Part shown: positions 20,008 through 27,949 of the stretch, in pieces | Layout of the letters: each line of letters begins with the position of its first letter | How positions within the stretch are numbered: the first letter of the stretch is position 1 | Assembly: GCA_003132165.1 (NCBI GenBank) | Contig: PKWW01000070.1 | Coordinates: forward strand, 36,173-100,172 | Length of the DNA stretch: 64,000 nt | Reading direction: 5' to 3' | Origin: Acidimicrobiaceae bacterium | Lineage (GTDB): Bacteria; Actinomycetota; Acidimicrobiia; Acidimicrobiales; RAAP-2 | Notes under the pieces: generated by a model | The model's database searches: none | Seen by the model: the letters and a program-made list of their open reading frames with translations, nothing else | Told to the model about the DNA's origin: nothing | Position numbers and translations under genes: made by a program

Positions 20008-20882
20008 CAGCTGGCCCGAATCGGCACGAGCTGACGCTGACGTTGGGTGTAACTCGCGAGCTGGTGCACACCCCTCGCCTCCAGGAGATCAGCCAGGTCA
20101 CCCGAGCGCTCGCCCACCCGCTCGAGGCGGTGCGCGTCGCTCGCGGTGGTGAACGTGAGGCCCTTGGCGACCAGGCGATCGAGAAAACCTTGAGCCGGAT
20201 ACTGCTCGCCGATCGGCTTCACCCAGCCGGCCGACGAACACTCGATTGATACGTCCGCGCGCTGCGCCGATTCGGCCATGCGGTCCCAGAACTCCGCGGG
20301 ATCCGACGAGTAGTGCCCGGCGACCTTGATGAGGTCGGGATGAGCGAGCACGTCGACCGAGTTCGAGGATGCCAATTCGTCCAGCGCCTCGGCGTAGTCA
20401 GACCAGCATCGCTCGACGTCGCGAACCTTCCACTCGTGCATCTGCACATCGTTGTCGATGTCATCGAACTGCCACGTTCCGAGCCAGTGCACCGAACCGA
20501 TCAGGACGTCGAAGGGGTACTGGGCGAGCAGGGACGAGACGTCGTCCATCTGACCGCGGTAGAAATCCACCTCTAGACCGATCTTGACGGGAAGTCCCTG
20601 ATCCTTCGCCGCCTGGGCCAGGTTGACGTACTGTTCGAGCGAGTTCCTCGCGTGAAAGTCGAAGTACTCGGCCATGATCGGGCTCGTGGGCTCGTGGCCG
20701 AGTTTCTCCCAGAACGGCCCGACGGTCGCCATCACATCGACGAAGCGGTTGGCGTGCTCGGTGAGCGCGAGTTCGGTGACGCCGTGCGCGGCGGCTTCGT
20801 CACAGTACGCGGCGATCTGATCCAACTTGAACCACACCGACGACTCCGAATGGGGCCAGAGATGAAGGTGATAGTCAATCAC
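20007..20882 (-). CDS. PHP-domain histidinol-phosphatase-like protein
   Basis: Metal-dependent phosphoesterase of the PHP family, 291 residues, most like HisJ-type histidinol phosphatases. Metal-site motifs are in order: MIDYHLHLWPHSES at the N-terminus, LALTEHANRF, DVLIGSVHWLG, VDVLAHPDLIKV and TTASDAHRLERVG. It sits directly upstream of the PdtaS-like gene with 1-bp overlap, so the two are probably translated together. No other his genes are near, so a role in histidine synthesis is plausible but not shown. Confidence 0.85.
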   Translation of the reverse strand: MIDYHLHLWPHSESSVWFKLDQIAAYCDEAAAHGVTELALTEHANRFVDVMATVGPFWEKLGHEPTSPIMAEYFDFHARNSLEQYVNLAQAAKDQGLPVKIGLEVDFYRGQMDDVSSLLAQYPFDVLIGSVHWLGTWQFDDIDNDVQMHEWKVRDVERCWSDYAEALDELASSNSVDVLAHPDLIKVAGHYSSDPAEFWDRMAESAQRADVSIECSSAGWVKPIGEQYPAQGFLDRLVAKGLTFTTASDAHRLERVGERSGDLADLLEARGVHQLASYTQRQRQLVPIRAS

Positions 20883-20900
20883 GTCAGGTCAACCAGGAGA

Positions 20901-21134
20901 TCAGGCGTTGCCGAAGCCGACGACGCGCTCGCTCGCCGACGTCGCGAACTCAACGTAGGCAATGCGCGAGGCGGGAACGCCGACGCGGCGGCCCTTGCGG
21001 TCGGTGAGCCAGAGAACCTTGTCCCCATTGAGAGCCTCCTCGACTTCCTTCATGATCTTCTCTCGCTTGGCGTCCTCGGGGAGTTCGACCTCAAGTTCCT
21101 TCATTGACTGCACGATGCCGATGCGAATATCCAT
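20901..21134 (-). CDS. DUF3107 family protein
   Basis: Small actinobacterial protein of unknown function, 77 residues. The start MDIRIGIVQSMKELEVELP and the middle segment RKGRRVGVPASRIAYVEF match the family (the mycobacterial homologue is the TB9.4-type antigen). It is acidic to neutral with alternating strand and helix and no membrane segment. The gene lies 18 bp upstream of the PHP gene and probably leads that operon. Confidence 0.88.
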   Translation of the reverse strand: MDIRIGIVQSMKELEVELPEDAKREKIMKEVEEALNGDKVLWLTDRKGRRVGVPASRIAYVEFATSASERVVGFGNA

Positions 21135-21152
21135 TACGACTCCTCTGTCACG

Positions 21153-22352
21153 GTGGCGACTTCCCCCATGTTACGGCGCTGGGGCATGATGAGAGGCGTG
21201 AGTGGTGAATCAGTCTCGGACCGCAACCGGCGTTGGGCGGCGACGATGGGGGGCTACGACGGCGGTGCGAATGACGTGACCGTGGCCCACCATGACTCCA
21301 CGGCGACGATTGACGTCACGAACTCGGCGGGTGCGGACGTCAATGGAAATCTCCTCGAGCGCGAACAGCAATTGGACCTTCTCCTCGCTTCGGGCGCTAC
21401 TCGTTCGAGCGGTGCAGGCCATCGCGTACGAGCTGAAGAGCCCGACGCGTTCCGGACCTGCTTCGAGAGGGACCGCGACCGCATCCTTCACTCGACCGCG
21501 TTCCGCCGCCTCGCGGGAAAGACTCAGGTCTTCGTCTTCCCGGACGATCACATGCGCACCCGTCTCACGCACGCTCTCGAAGTGGCCCAGGTCGCCACCG
21601 GTGTTGCGCGCGCCACCGGGCTCAACGTCGCGTTGACCGAGGCGATTGCCCTCGGACACGACTGCGGGCACGGACCCGGCGGGCACGCAAGTGAAGAGGC
21701 GCTCGACCCGTACGTCAACGGCGGATTCGACCACGCCACGTGGGGAGCCAACGTTTCGCTGCTCCCCCTCAATCTGTGCCTCGAGACGCTCGACGGCGTA
21801 CGCAACCACTCGTGGTCGCGACCGGCACCTTCGACGCCCGAAGGCGAAGTCGTCAGCTGGGCCGACCGGATCGCCTACGTCTGTCACGACTTCGAGGATG
21901 CGGTATCGGCGGCCATCGTCGATCCCAACGAGTTACCGGCGCTCGTGCGCGAACGTTGCGGCGAGCGACGGGGCCAGCAACTCGGCTCATTCATCAACGC
22001 AATGATCCGCACCATCAGAAGTACCGGCGTCATTGGCATGGACGCCCGTCACGCCGAGGCGCTCGCCGCGTTTCGGTTCTTCAACTACGAGTCCATCTAC
22101 CTGCGCGGTGCGTCGCGCCAACAGGCGTCAGCGGTCGTGGGAATGCTTCGCGCGCTCGTCGAGCACTTCGCCGCGCACCCGCACCAGATCCCCGACGTCG
22201 CCGAACGAGGCGGCGACGTCACGAGTCCGGCGCACGCACTCGAAGAGGCGGTCGCCTACGTCGCGGGGATGACCGACCGTTTCGCCTGTCGCAGCGCGGT
22301 GACCCTGCTCGACTGGCCCATTGACCAACTGCCGAATGGAATCGACCGTTAG
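21153..22352 (+). CDS. dGTPase-like HD-domain triphosphohydrolase
   Basis: Deoxynucleoside triphosphate triphosphohydrolase-like protein, up to 399 residues. The HD metal site is clear: TRLTHALEVAQVA supplies the first His and IALGHDCGHGPGGHASEEAL the His-Asp pair, with RILHSTAFRRLAGKTQVF ahead of it as in dGTPases. The true start is unclear: GTG at 21153, ATG at 21186/21189 and GTG at 21198 are all possible and the first 60 residues look poorly conserved. It is convergent with the SDR gene, overlapping by 4 bp. Confidence 0.87.
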   Translation: MATSPMLRRWGMMRGVSGESVSDRNRRWAATMGGYDGGANDVTVAHHDSTATIDVTNSAGADVNGNLLEREQQLDLLLASGATRSSGAGHRVRAEEPDAFRTCFERDRDRILHSTAFRRLAGKTQVFVFPDDHMRTRLTHALEVAQVATGVARATGLNVALTEAIALGHDCGHGPGGHASEEALDPYVNGGFDHATWGANVSLLPLNLCLETLDGVRNHSWSRPAPSTPEGEVVSWADRIAYVCHDFEDAVSAAIVDPNELPALVRERCGERRGQQLGSFINAMIRTIRSTGVIGMDARHAEALAAFRFFNYESIYLRGASRQQASAVVGMLRALVEHFAAHPHQIPDVAERGGDVTSPAHALEEAVAYVAGMTDRFACRSAVTLLDWPIDQLPNGIDR

Positions 22353-23194
22353 CCCTTCGTCGCGCGGCTGAGGTCGATGCCCGGAGGCGGGCCGCCCTGC
22401 ATCCACGCGGCGCGCTGCTCCGTCGTGCGGATCGCCGAGTGTTCGTGCGTGAGGATCCAGAATGTATTGGTACGAATGGCGTTCTCCACGGCGATGGCGA
22501 CCTCGGTGACGTCGATGCCGCTGTTCACCGCCTTCGCCGCGAAATCCGAAATCGCCTTCGTGGTCGGAGTCTCGTTGTAGCTCTTCAGTTCGTCGGGCAT
22601 GTTGCGGTGCGACTCGTGAATACGCGTACGCACGAAACCCGGGCAGAGGGCCGAGACCCCGACGTTCTTTCCACTCAGCAACAGCTCGTGAAAGAGGCAC
22701 TCCGAGATCCCCACCACCGCAAACTTGCTGGCGCAGTAGGCGCCCATGCCGGGTACACCGCCGAGGCCCGCGAGTGAACCGGTGTTCACCACGTGGCCCT
22801 CGTTCTGCTCGAGGAACATCGGCACGAACGCGTTGATGCCGTTGATGACCCCATCGACGTTGACGCCCATCACCCAGTCCCACACCTTCTTCGGCGTGCC
22901 GATTGCCGGACCCGCGCCGACTCCCGCATTGTTGAAGACAATGTGGGCGGTGCCGAATTCGCTGACGGCCGCGTCGCGCAACGCGAACACATCCGCTTCC
23001 TTCGCGACGTCGCCGAGCAGCCCGATCACGTTGGCCCCGCTCGCGCGAAGGCTCTCGACCGCTTCGTGCAGCGGCGCCGCCTCAATGTCGCCGAGCACCA
23101 GGTTCACGCCCGATGTTGCCAATTGTCGCGCGGTGGCGAGTCCGATACCGCTCGCTCCACCGGTGATTACCGCCGTCTTTCCTTGCAGTTCCAC
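22349..23194 (-). CDS. Short-chain dehydrogenase/reductase
   Basis: NAD(P)-dependent oxidoreductase of the classical SDR family, 281 residues. The cofactor loop is TGGASGIGLATAR, NNAGVG follows, and the catalytic Tyr-Lys pair is in YCASKFAVVG with the Ser in VNTGSLAG. The substrate is unknown. The extended C-terminus (about 30 residues past the core) is typical of SDRs that act on larger alcohols or ketones. It lies 23 bp after mrp on the same strand and could be co-transcribed with it. Confidence 0.9.
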   Translation of the reverse strand: MELQGKTAVITGGASGIGLATARQLATSGVNLVLGDIEAAPLHEAVESLRASGANVIGLLGDVAKEADVFALRDAAVSEFGTAHIVFNNAGVGAGPAIGTPKKVWDWVMGVNVDGVINGINAFVPMFLEQNEGHVVNTGSLAGLGGVPGMGAYCASKFAVVGISECLFHELLLSGKNVGVSALCPGFVRTRIHESHRNMPDELKSYNETPTTKAISDFAAKAVNSGIDVTEVAIAVENAIRTNTFWILTHEHSAIRTTEQRAAWMQGGPPPGIDLSRATKG

Positions 23195-23217
23195 TGCCGC
23201 CCCCTCGTTGCGCTGAT

Positions 23218-24330
23218 CTACATCAACCTGAGTTCTTGACGATAGACGCGCGCGGGACCCTGCTGGGCGACATTCTTCGCCAGAGCGGCAAAAGCCAAGG
23301 CCACTTCGCTTTGCGGGGCCGAGACCACGATGGGTTCACCGTTGTCGCCACCCTCGCGCAACTGGGTTTCGAGGGGGATCTGGCCGAGCAACGCGATACC
23401 GAGTTCGCTCGCCAGCTTCTCGCCGCCACCACTTCCGAAGATCTCGTAGCGCTTGCCGTCGTCGCCCGTGAACCAACTCATGTTCTCGATGACCCCGCGC
23501 ACGGCCAACTTCAACTTGCGCGCCGCGTACGCGGAACGCTGGGCCACGCGCTGGGCCGCCGCCTGGGGCGTCGTGACGACGTACATCTCTATGCGCGGCA
23601 GCACCTCGGACAAGGTGAGCGCGACGTCGCCGGTACCGGGGGGCATGTCGATGAGCAAGAAGTCAGGCTCGTCCCACCACGCCTCGGTCACCAACTGCTC
23701 GATCGCCTTGTGCAACATTGGTCCGCGCCAGATCACCGGCTGCTCGTCGGGGACGAAGTACCCCATCGACACGCAGCGCACGCCGTGGGCCAGCGTCGGG
23801 ATGACCGTGTCGCCGAGCACGATCGGATCGTTCACCGCGCCCAGCATCTTCGGGAGCGAGAAGCCGTAGACGTCGGCATCGAGGACGCCGACCGAGTGGC
23901 CCAACTGGGCGAGCGAGATCGCGAGGTTGATCGTCACCGACGACTTGCCCACGCCACCCTTGCCCGACGAGATTCCGAGGATTCGGGTCTTGGAGAGCTT
24001 GTCCATGAAGCGGGGCTGGGGATCACCGTGGTCGTGTTGACCCGGACCCTTCTCGCCCGCCATCGCCCCGCGCAGGAAGTTTCGAAGCGCGAAACGCTCG
24101 TCCTCGTCCATCGCGCGCACGATGACGGTCGCCCCCGGTGCCTTCTCCAGCACCGCGGCCTCGAGAGCATCGAGATTCGGCCACTGGGTCACGGGCAGGA
24201 CGAGTTCGACTCGAACCGATCCGTTCACCTCGCCAATGGCGCCGAGGAATCCCAGTTCGCCCAGCGTGCGTACGAGTTGCGGCTCGATGATGGCCGAGAG
24301 TTCGCTGTGAAGTTCGGGTTCGTTGGTCAA
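23218..24330 (-). CDS. mrp: Mrp/ApbC-type Fe-S cluster carrier ATPase
   Basis: P-loop ATPase of the Mrp/NBP35 family that carries and transfers Fe-S clusters. The N-terminal about 90 residues resemble the MIP18 (DUF59) domain; the deviant Walker A GKGGVGKSS is near residue 125, and DADVYGFSLPKMLG and DMPPGTGDVALTL follow. The usual CxxC cluster site is not evident, as in several actinobacterial Mrp proteins. The start is a TTG at 24328-24330 with AAAGGA about seven bases upstream. It is divergent from a cysteine-bearing regulator that may sense clusters. Confidence 0.9.
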   Translation of the reverse strand: MTNEPELHSELSAIIEPQLVRTLGELGFLGAIGEVNGSVRVELVLPVTQWPNLDALEAAVLEKAPGATVIVRAMDEDERFALRNFLRGAMAGEKGPGQHDHGDPQPRFMDKLSKTRILGISSGKGGVGKSSVTINLAISLAQLGHSVGVLDADVYGFSLPKMLGAVNDPIVLGDTVIPTLAHGVRCVSMGYFVPDEQPVIWRGPMLHKAIEQLVTEAWWDEPDFLLIDMPPGTGDVALTLSEVLPRIEMYVVTTPQAAAQRVAQRSAYAARKLKLAVRGVIENMSWFTGDDGKRYEIFGSGGGEKLASELGIALLGQIPLETQLREGGDNGEPIVVSAPQSEVALAFAALAKNVAQQGPARVYRQELRLM

Positions 24331-24399
24331 GATTTTTCCTTTTAAGCGGTTCTTTGAGGTTACCGTCGCGGACGGCGGTTGGACTCATAGACTTCCAAC

Positions 24400-25113
24400 G
24401 TGTCCACTACGCCCGTCGAGAACGAACTCGATTCGTCGCTCTTTACGGCCACGGTCACGAGCCTCACGCATTCCTTCGGCGACAACACCCGACGCAAGAT
24501 CTACTTCTATCTTCGCGACAATCCCGGAGCGACCGCCGCCGAGTTGGGCCGGCACTGCCAGGTCCACGCCAATGTCGTGCGTCACCACCTCGAGCGGCTG
24601 ACCGAGGGTGGCTACGTCACCTTCGACAACGTGCGAAAGACCACCGTCGGGCGTCCGGCGAAGGGCTATCGGGTGATCGACGACAGCGTCGTCATGGACG
24701 GCTCCATGCGACGTGACGCCCTGCTCGTCGCACTGCTCGAGATGGCGCTCGAACGGCTCGGACCCGACGCGTCCGAAGCCATGGCCCACGACGTGGGTGT
24801 CGAATACGGCCGCACGCTCGGCGCCGCGGTGACCCCAACCGACTCCAGCCGGTCGGTGAAGACCGCGATGGCCTCGATCGCCGGACTGCTCACGGCCCAC
24901 GGTTTCGCCGCCCGCGCCGAAGAGCACGACTCCGAACAGTCGGTCGTGTCCGAGAACTGCCCCTTCGGGTCCGCGGCGACGCACCACCCCGTGCTCTGCG
25001 CAGTCGACCGTGGCCTGATCGCGGGCATGCTCGAGGGTCTCGGCGCCAAGCGCACGAGCGTCACCCTGACCTCGCGCGCGAGGGGCGACGACACCTGTCG
25101 CGTCACCGCCTAG
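24400..25113 (+). CDS. ArsR/SufR-like winged-helix regulator with conserved cysteines
   Basis: DNA-binding regulator of 237 residues. The winged helix occupies about residues 25-90 (NTRRKIYFYLRDNPGATAAE then HANVVRHHLERLTEGGYV). The C-terminal part has cysteines in ENCPF, PVLCAVDR and DDTCRV; the first two are spaced C-x12-C, as in SufR, which binds an Fe-S cluster. The third SufR cysteine is missing, so cluster binding is inference. It is divergent from mrp across 69 bp, which fits control of Fe-S assembly. It is followed closely by chrA. Confidence 0.8.
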   Translation: MSTTPVENELDSSLFTATVTSLTHSFGDNTRRKIYFYLRDNPGATAAELGRHCQVHANVVRHHLERLTEGGYVTFDNVRKTTVGRPAKGYRVIDDSVVMDGSMRRDALLVALLEMALERLGPDASEAMAHDVGVEYGRTLGAAVTPTDSSRSVKTAMASIAGLLTAHGFAARAEEHDSEQSVVSENCPFGSAATHHPVLCAVDRGLIAGMLEGLGAKRTSVTLTSRARGDDTCRVTA

Positions 25114-25123
25114 GGGTCGAACC

Positions 25124-26311
25124 ATCACCGACTCCGCACGATCAGGCGGAGCCAGTCCTTCGCACCGGACATCGCTCGCAACGATCGCTCGCGAGTGGTC
25201 GAGACTCGGGCTGATTGGTTTCGGGGGCCCGCCCGCGCACATCGCGTTGCTTCGCGCACTCTGCGTCGAGAAGAACCAGTGGATTGACGCCGACGAGTTC
25301 GAGCACGCCATCACCGCGACGAACCTCCTGCCCGGTCCCGCGTCCACGCAACTCGCCATCTACTGCGCGTGGCGACTGCGCGGGCGACTCGGAGGCTTCG
25401 TCGGCGGGCTCTGCTTCATCGCGCCGGGCCTCGTCTTCATCCTCGCGCTCGGCGCGCTCTTCTTGTCGTCGCACCCGCCGCTGTGGATACTCGGGCTCGC
25501 CATGGGGGCGGGTGCCGCGGTGCCGGTGGTGGCGTTACGCACCGCCGTCCAGTTGGGACTGCCCAGTTGGCGGCGCGCGAGCGCGGAGAATTCGGTCCGC
25601 CCGCGCTGGATCTTCTACGCGGCGCTCGGGGCGGCGTGCGCCGCGGCGTTCGCCCCGTATCTCGTGCTGGTGATCCTCGGCGCTGGTCTGCTCGAGACCG
25701 CCTGGCGTGTCAAAGCGCACGACGCGAAGTCGCGCGCGGGCGCGCTGGTGCCGTCGGCCCTCGCCCACGTTGGCATCGGCGGCGGCGTCGGCGCGCTCGC
25801 CTGGGTGTCGCTCAAGGTGGGCGCCCTCTCCTACGGTGGCGGACTGGTCATCGTGCCCCTGATGGAGCACGACGTCGTCACCACCTACCACTGGATGACC
25901 GGTGCCCAGTTCCTCAACGCCGTCGCGCTCGGTCAGGTGACGCCCGGTCCGGTCGTTCTCACGGTGGCGGTCGTTGGTTACGCGGCGAAGGGTCTCGTGG
26001 GCGCATTGCTCGGCGCGGGCATCGTCTTTGCGCCGTCGTTCCTCTTCGTGCTCGTGGGCGCCCCACGTTTCGAGCGCCTGCGCAGCAATCGCACGGCCAC
26101 CTCATTCCTGGCGGGTGCGGGGCCCTGTGTGATCGGCGCGATCGCCGGCTCATCACTACCGCTCGCCCTGCTGCTGAGTCGCCTCTGGCAGCTTCCGGTG
26201 CTGCTCGGCGCCCTCGTCTGGCTCTTCGTCGCTCGAAGGAACGTCGTGGGTGGGCTGCTCCTCGCCGCCGCGGCGGGCGCGATCATCGTGCTGGCGCGCG
26301 GGCACGTCTAG
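25124..26311 (+). CDS. ChrA-family chromate/anion transporter (non-canonical start)
   Basis: Membrane protein of the CHR family (chromate efflux), with the two homologous halves expected of long ChrA proteins. The track starts at a TTG (25247), but the conserved N-terminal segment LGLIGFGGPPAHIALL lies upstream of it. That frame is open back to a stop at 25067-25069 and contains no ATG, GTG or TTG. The best-placed initiator is the ATC at 25124, eight bases after AGGGG, giving about 395 residues. A mutated ATG, a CTG start at 25211, or a sequence error are alternatives. Confidence 0.8.
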   Translation: MTDSARSGGASPSHRTSLATIAREWSRLGLIGFGGPPAHIALLRALCVEKNQWIDADEFEHAITATNLLPGPASTQLAIYCAWRLRGRLGGFVGGLCFIAPGLVFILALGALFLSSHPPLWILGLAMGAGAAVPVVALRTAVQLGLPSWRRASAENSVRPRWIFYAALGAACAAAFAPYLVLVILGAGLLETAWRVKAHDAKSRAGALVPSALAHVGIGGGVGALAWVSLKVGALSYGGGLVIVPLMEHDVVTTYHWMTGAQFLNAVALGQVTPGPVVLTVAVVGYAAKGLVGALLGAGIVFAPSFLFVLVGAPRFERLRSNRTATSFLAGAGPCVIGAIAGSSLPLALLLSRLWQLPVLLGALVWLFVARRNVVGGLLLAAAAGAIIVLARGHV

Positions 26312-27039
26312 GACGCTCGTAGTCCCAGTTTCTTGAGGAACGGGCGGGCGATTGCCAGCTGGCCCGCCGAGGGCTTCAGGGCGAGGAACTCCTCGAACTG
26401 GGCCTTCGCGACTGCTTCATTGCCCGGCGTCGAGTCCGCGACGATCGCGTAGTACAGCCGCGGTGCGGGGTTGCGCGGGGCGAGAAGAATCGCTTGGCGA
26501 AGGTCATTGACGCCGACCTTCATGATCGCGAGGTCCTGATCCGAGCTCCCGGCCGAGAAATCGAGCCAACCCACCTGGGTGAGCGCCTGGACGTTCTTCG
26601 GGTCCAGTCCCAAGACGTTCTGGTACGCGTCGAGCGCGGTCACGACGTTGCCGTTGGCGACGTCGGCCTCGGCCTCGGTGAGGTACTGCTGGACCTTTTG
26701 GGCGTTGCTGAGTGCGATCGAGCCGGTGATGGAGTTGCCCGCCTGGCGAGGGGCCAGCGCGGACCACAAGAGGACTCCCAGCGCGAGGGCGAAACACACC
26801 ACTCCGATCACGAGCAATCGGGTTCGTCGCACTCTCGGACGCGACACTTGGGTCGACGTGTTGGCGAGCAGGACCTCCAGGTCATGGCCCGCGCGCTCGA
26901 GCGCCGCCTCCTCGCGGCGTTCGATCGTCAGGAACTCGGCCTCGGACAGTTCGCCCGCGAGGACCTCGCGTCGCGCGTCGTCGAGTGACGCCCGGCGAAG
27001 CGTCATCTCGTCACGCACTTGCTGCTCGCGGCGGCTCAT
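26308..27039 (-). CDS. ccmI: CcmI-like TPR membrane protein
   Basis: Cytochrome c maturation chaperone that holds apocytochrome for haem ligation. The 243 residues start with a helical, charged segment (residues 1-70), followed by one membrane helix (LLVIGVVCFALALGVLLWSAL, about 74-95) and tetratricopeptide-like repeats (YLTEAEADVANGNVVTALDAY, AQFEEFLALKPS). The position as the last ccm gene, overlapping ccmH by 4 bp (ATGA), supports the call more than sequence alone. It is convergent with chrA. Confidence 0.82.
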   Translation of the reverse strand: MSRREQQVRDEMTLRRASLDDARREVLAGELSEAEFLTIERREEAALERAGHDLEVLLANTSTQVSRPRVRRTRLLVIGVVCFALALGVLLWSALAPRQAGNSITGSIALSNAQKVQQYLTEAEADVANGNVVTALDAYQNVLGLDPKNVQALTQVGWLDFSAGSSDQDLAIMKVGVNDLRQAILLAPRNPAPRLYYAIVADSTPGNEAVAKAQFEEFLALKPSAGQLAIARPFLKKLGLRAS

Positions 27040-27422
27040 CGTCGTCGCCTCGCGAGTCGAATCGCGACCGCGACGATGAACACCAGCACCAAGAGCGGAA
27101 CGAGCCAGAGAATCGCGCCGAGCCCCGACGTCGACGGACTGAGCAGGATGGAAGTCCCGTAGGCGGCCTCGAGCGACGTGAGGATGTGGTTGTCCGACTC
27201 GCCCTCGTGCACCTTCTGGGCGATCTCGTTGCGCACCGCAACCGCGGACGTGGCGTTGCTCTGGGCGACCGAAAGGTCCTCACACGACGGACACTTCACC
27301 AGCGACTCGAGGTGGGCAATGCGCGCCGTCGAGCTCGGGACGCTCGGGGCGCTCGCGAGGGCCAGCGCGACCACGACGACCAACGCCGCACACCACAGCG
27401 CGAACGAGCGCAGGACCTTCAT
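27036..27422 (-). CDS. ccmH: CcmH-type apocytochrome thiol-reductase subunit
   Basis: Membrane-anchored thiol oxidoreductase that keeps the CxxCH cysteines of apocytochrome c reduced. The track ORF starts too far upstream; the ATG at 27420-27422, overlapping ccmG by 4 bp, gives 128 residues: a signal anchor (FALWCAALVVVVALALASA), the redox motif LVKCPSCEDLS near residue 44 (the RCxxC site of CcmH) and a C-terminal membrane helix with RLARRRR. The CcmI moiety is encoded separately. Confidence 0.9.
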   Translation of the reverse strand: MKVLRSFALWCAALVVVVALALASAPSVPSSTARIAHLESLVKCPSCEDLSVAQSNATSAVAVRNEIAQKVHEGESDNHILTSLEAAYGTSILLSPSTSGLGAILWLVPLLVLVFIVAVAIRLARRRR

Positions 27423-27949
27423 CGTTCCACTCGCTTGACGACGCGCTCCAATTGGGCGACGCTCACGGCGCCGAGCAGCGTCACCTCGACGCGGCCCTTG
27501 GCGTCGATGACGTAGGTCGTCGGCGGCGACGTGACGCCGTAACGATTGGCGATCGCGCCGCCGGGGTCCACGACCGAGGGGTAGAGCGATCCGTAGTGGG
27601 TGGCGAACGCGCTCGCCGCGGACACCGTGTCGTTGAACACCACACCCACGACCGCGACACCCTTGTTGCGCTCTTGCCACGCGAACGTTGAGAGGTTCGG
27701 CGCCTCGACGACGCACGGCTCGCACCACGAGGCCCAGAAGTTGAGCACGACGACCTTGCCGCGCTCGCTCTTCAACGAGAAGGTTCCCCCGCCGATCTTC
27801 TCGGCCTTCACGGCGGGCGCCATCTTGCCGAGCAGCGGGCTCGGCGCGTTCGTCGCCTCGGTGATCGGATGGCGGGTGCCGAGGAAGATCGAAAACGCCA
27901 CGACCACCACGAGTGCGCAGAGCGACGTCACCATGATCGTGCGCTTCAC
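27419..27949 (-). CDS. ccmG: CcmG/DsbE-type thioredoxin-like protein
   Basis: Extracytoplasmic thioredoxin that supplies reducing power to CcmH and apocytochrome. One N-terminal membrane helix (IMVTSLCALVVVVAFSIFLG) tethers a thioredoxin fold with the active site NFWASWCEPCVVEAPNL near residue 75. At 176 residues it is typical for CcmG/ResA. It overlaps ccmF and ccmH by 4 bp each, so the operon is tightly coupled. Confidence 0.92.
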   Translation of the reverse strand: MKRTIMVTSLCALVVVVAFSIFLGTRHPITEATNAPSPLLGKMAPAVKAEKIGGGTFSLKSERGKVVVLNFWASWCEPCVVEAPNLSTFAWQERNKGVAVVGVVFNDTVSAASAFATHYGSLYPSVVDPGGAIANRYGVTSPPTTYVIDAKGRVEVTLLGAVSVAQLERVVKRVER

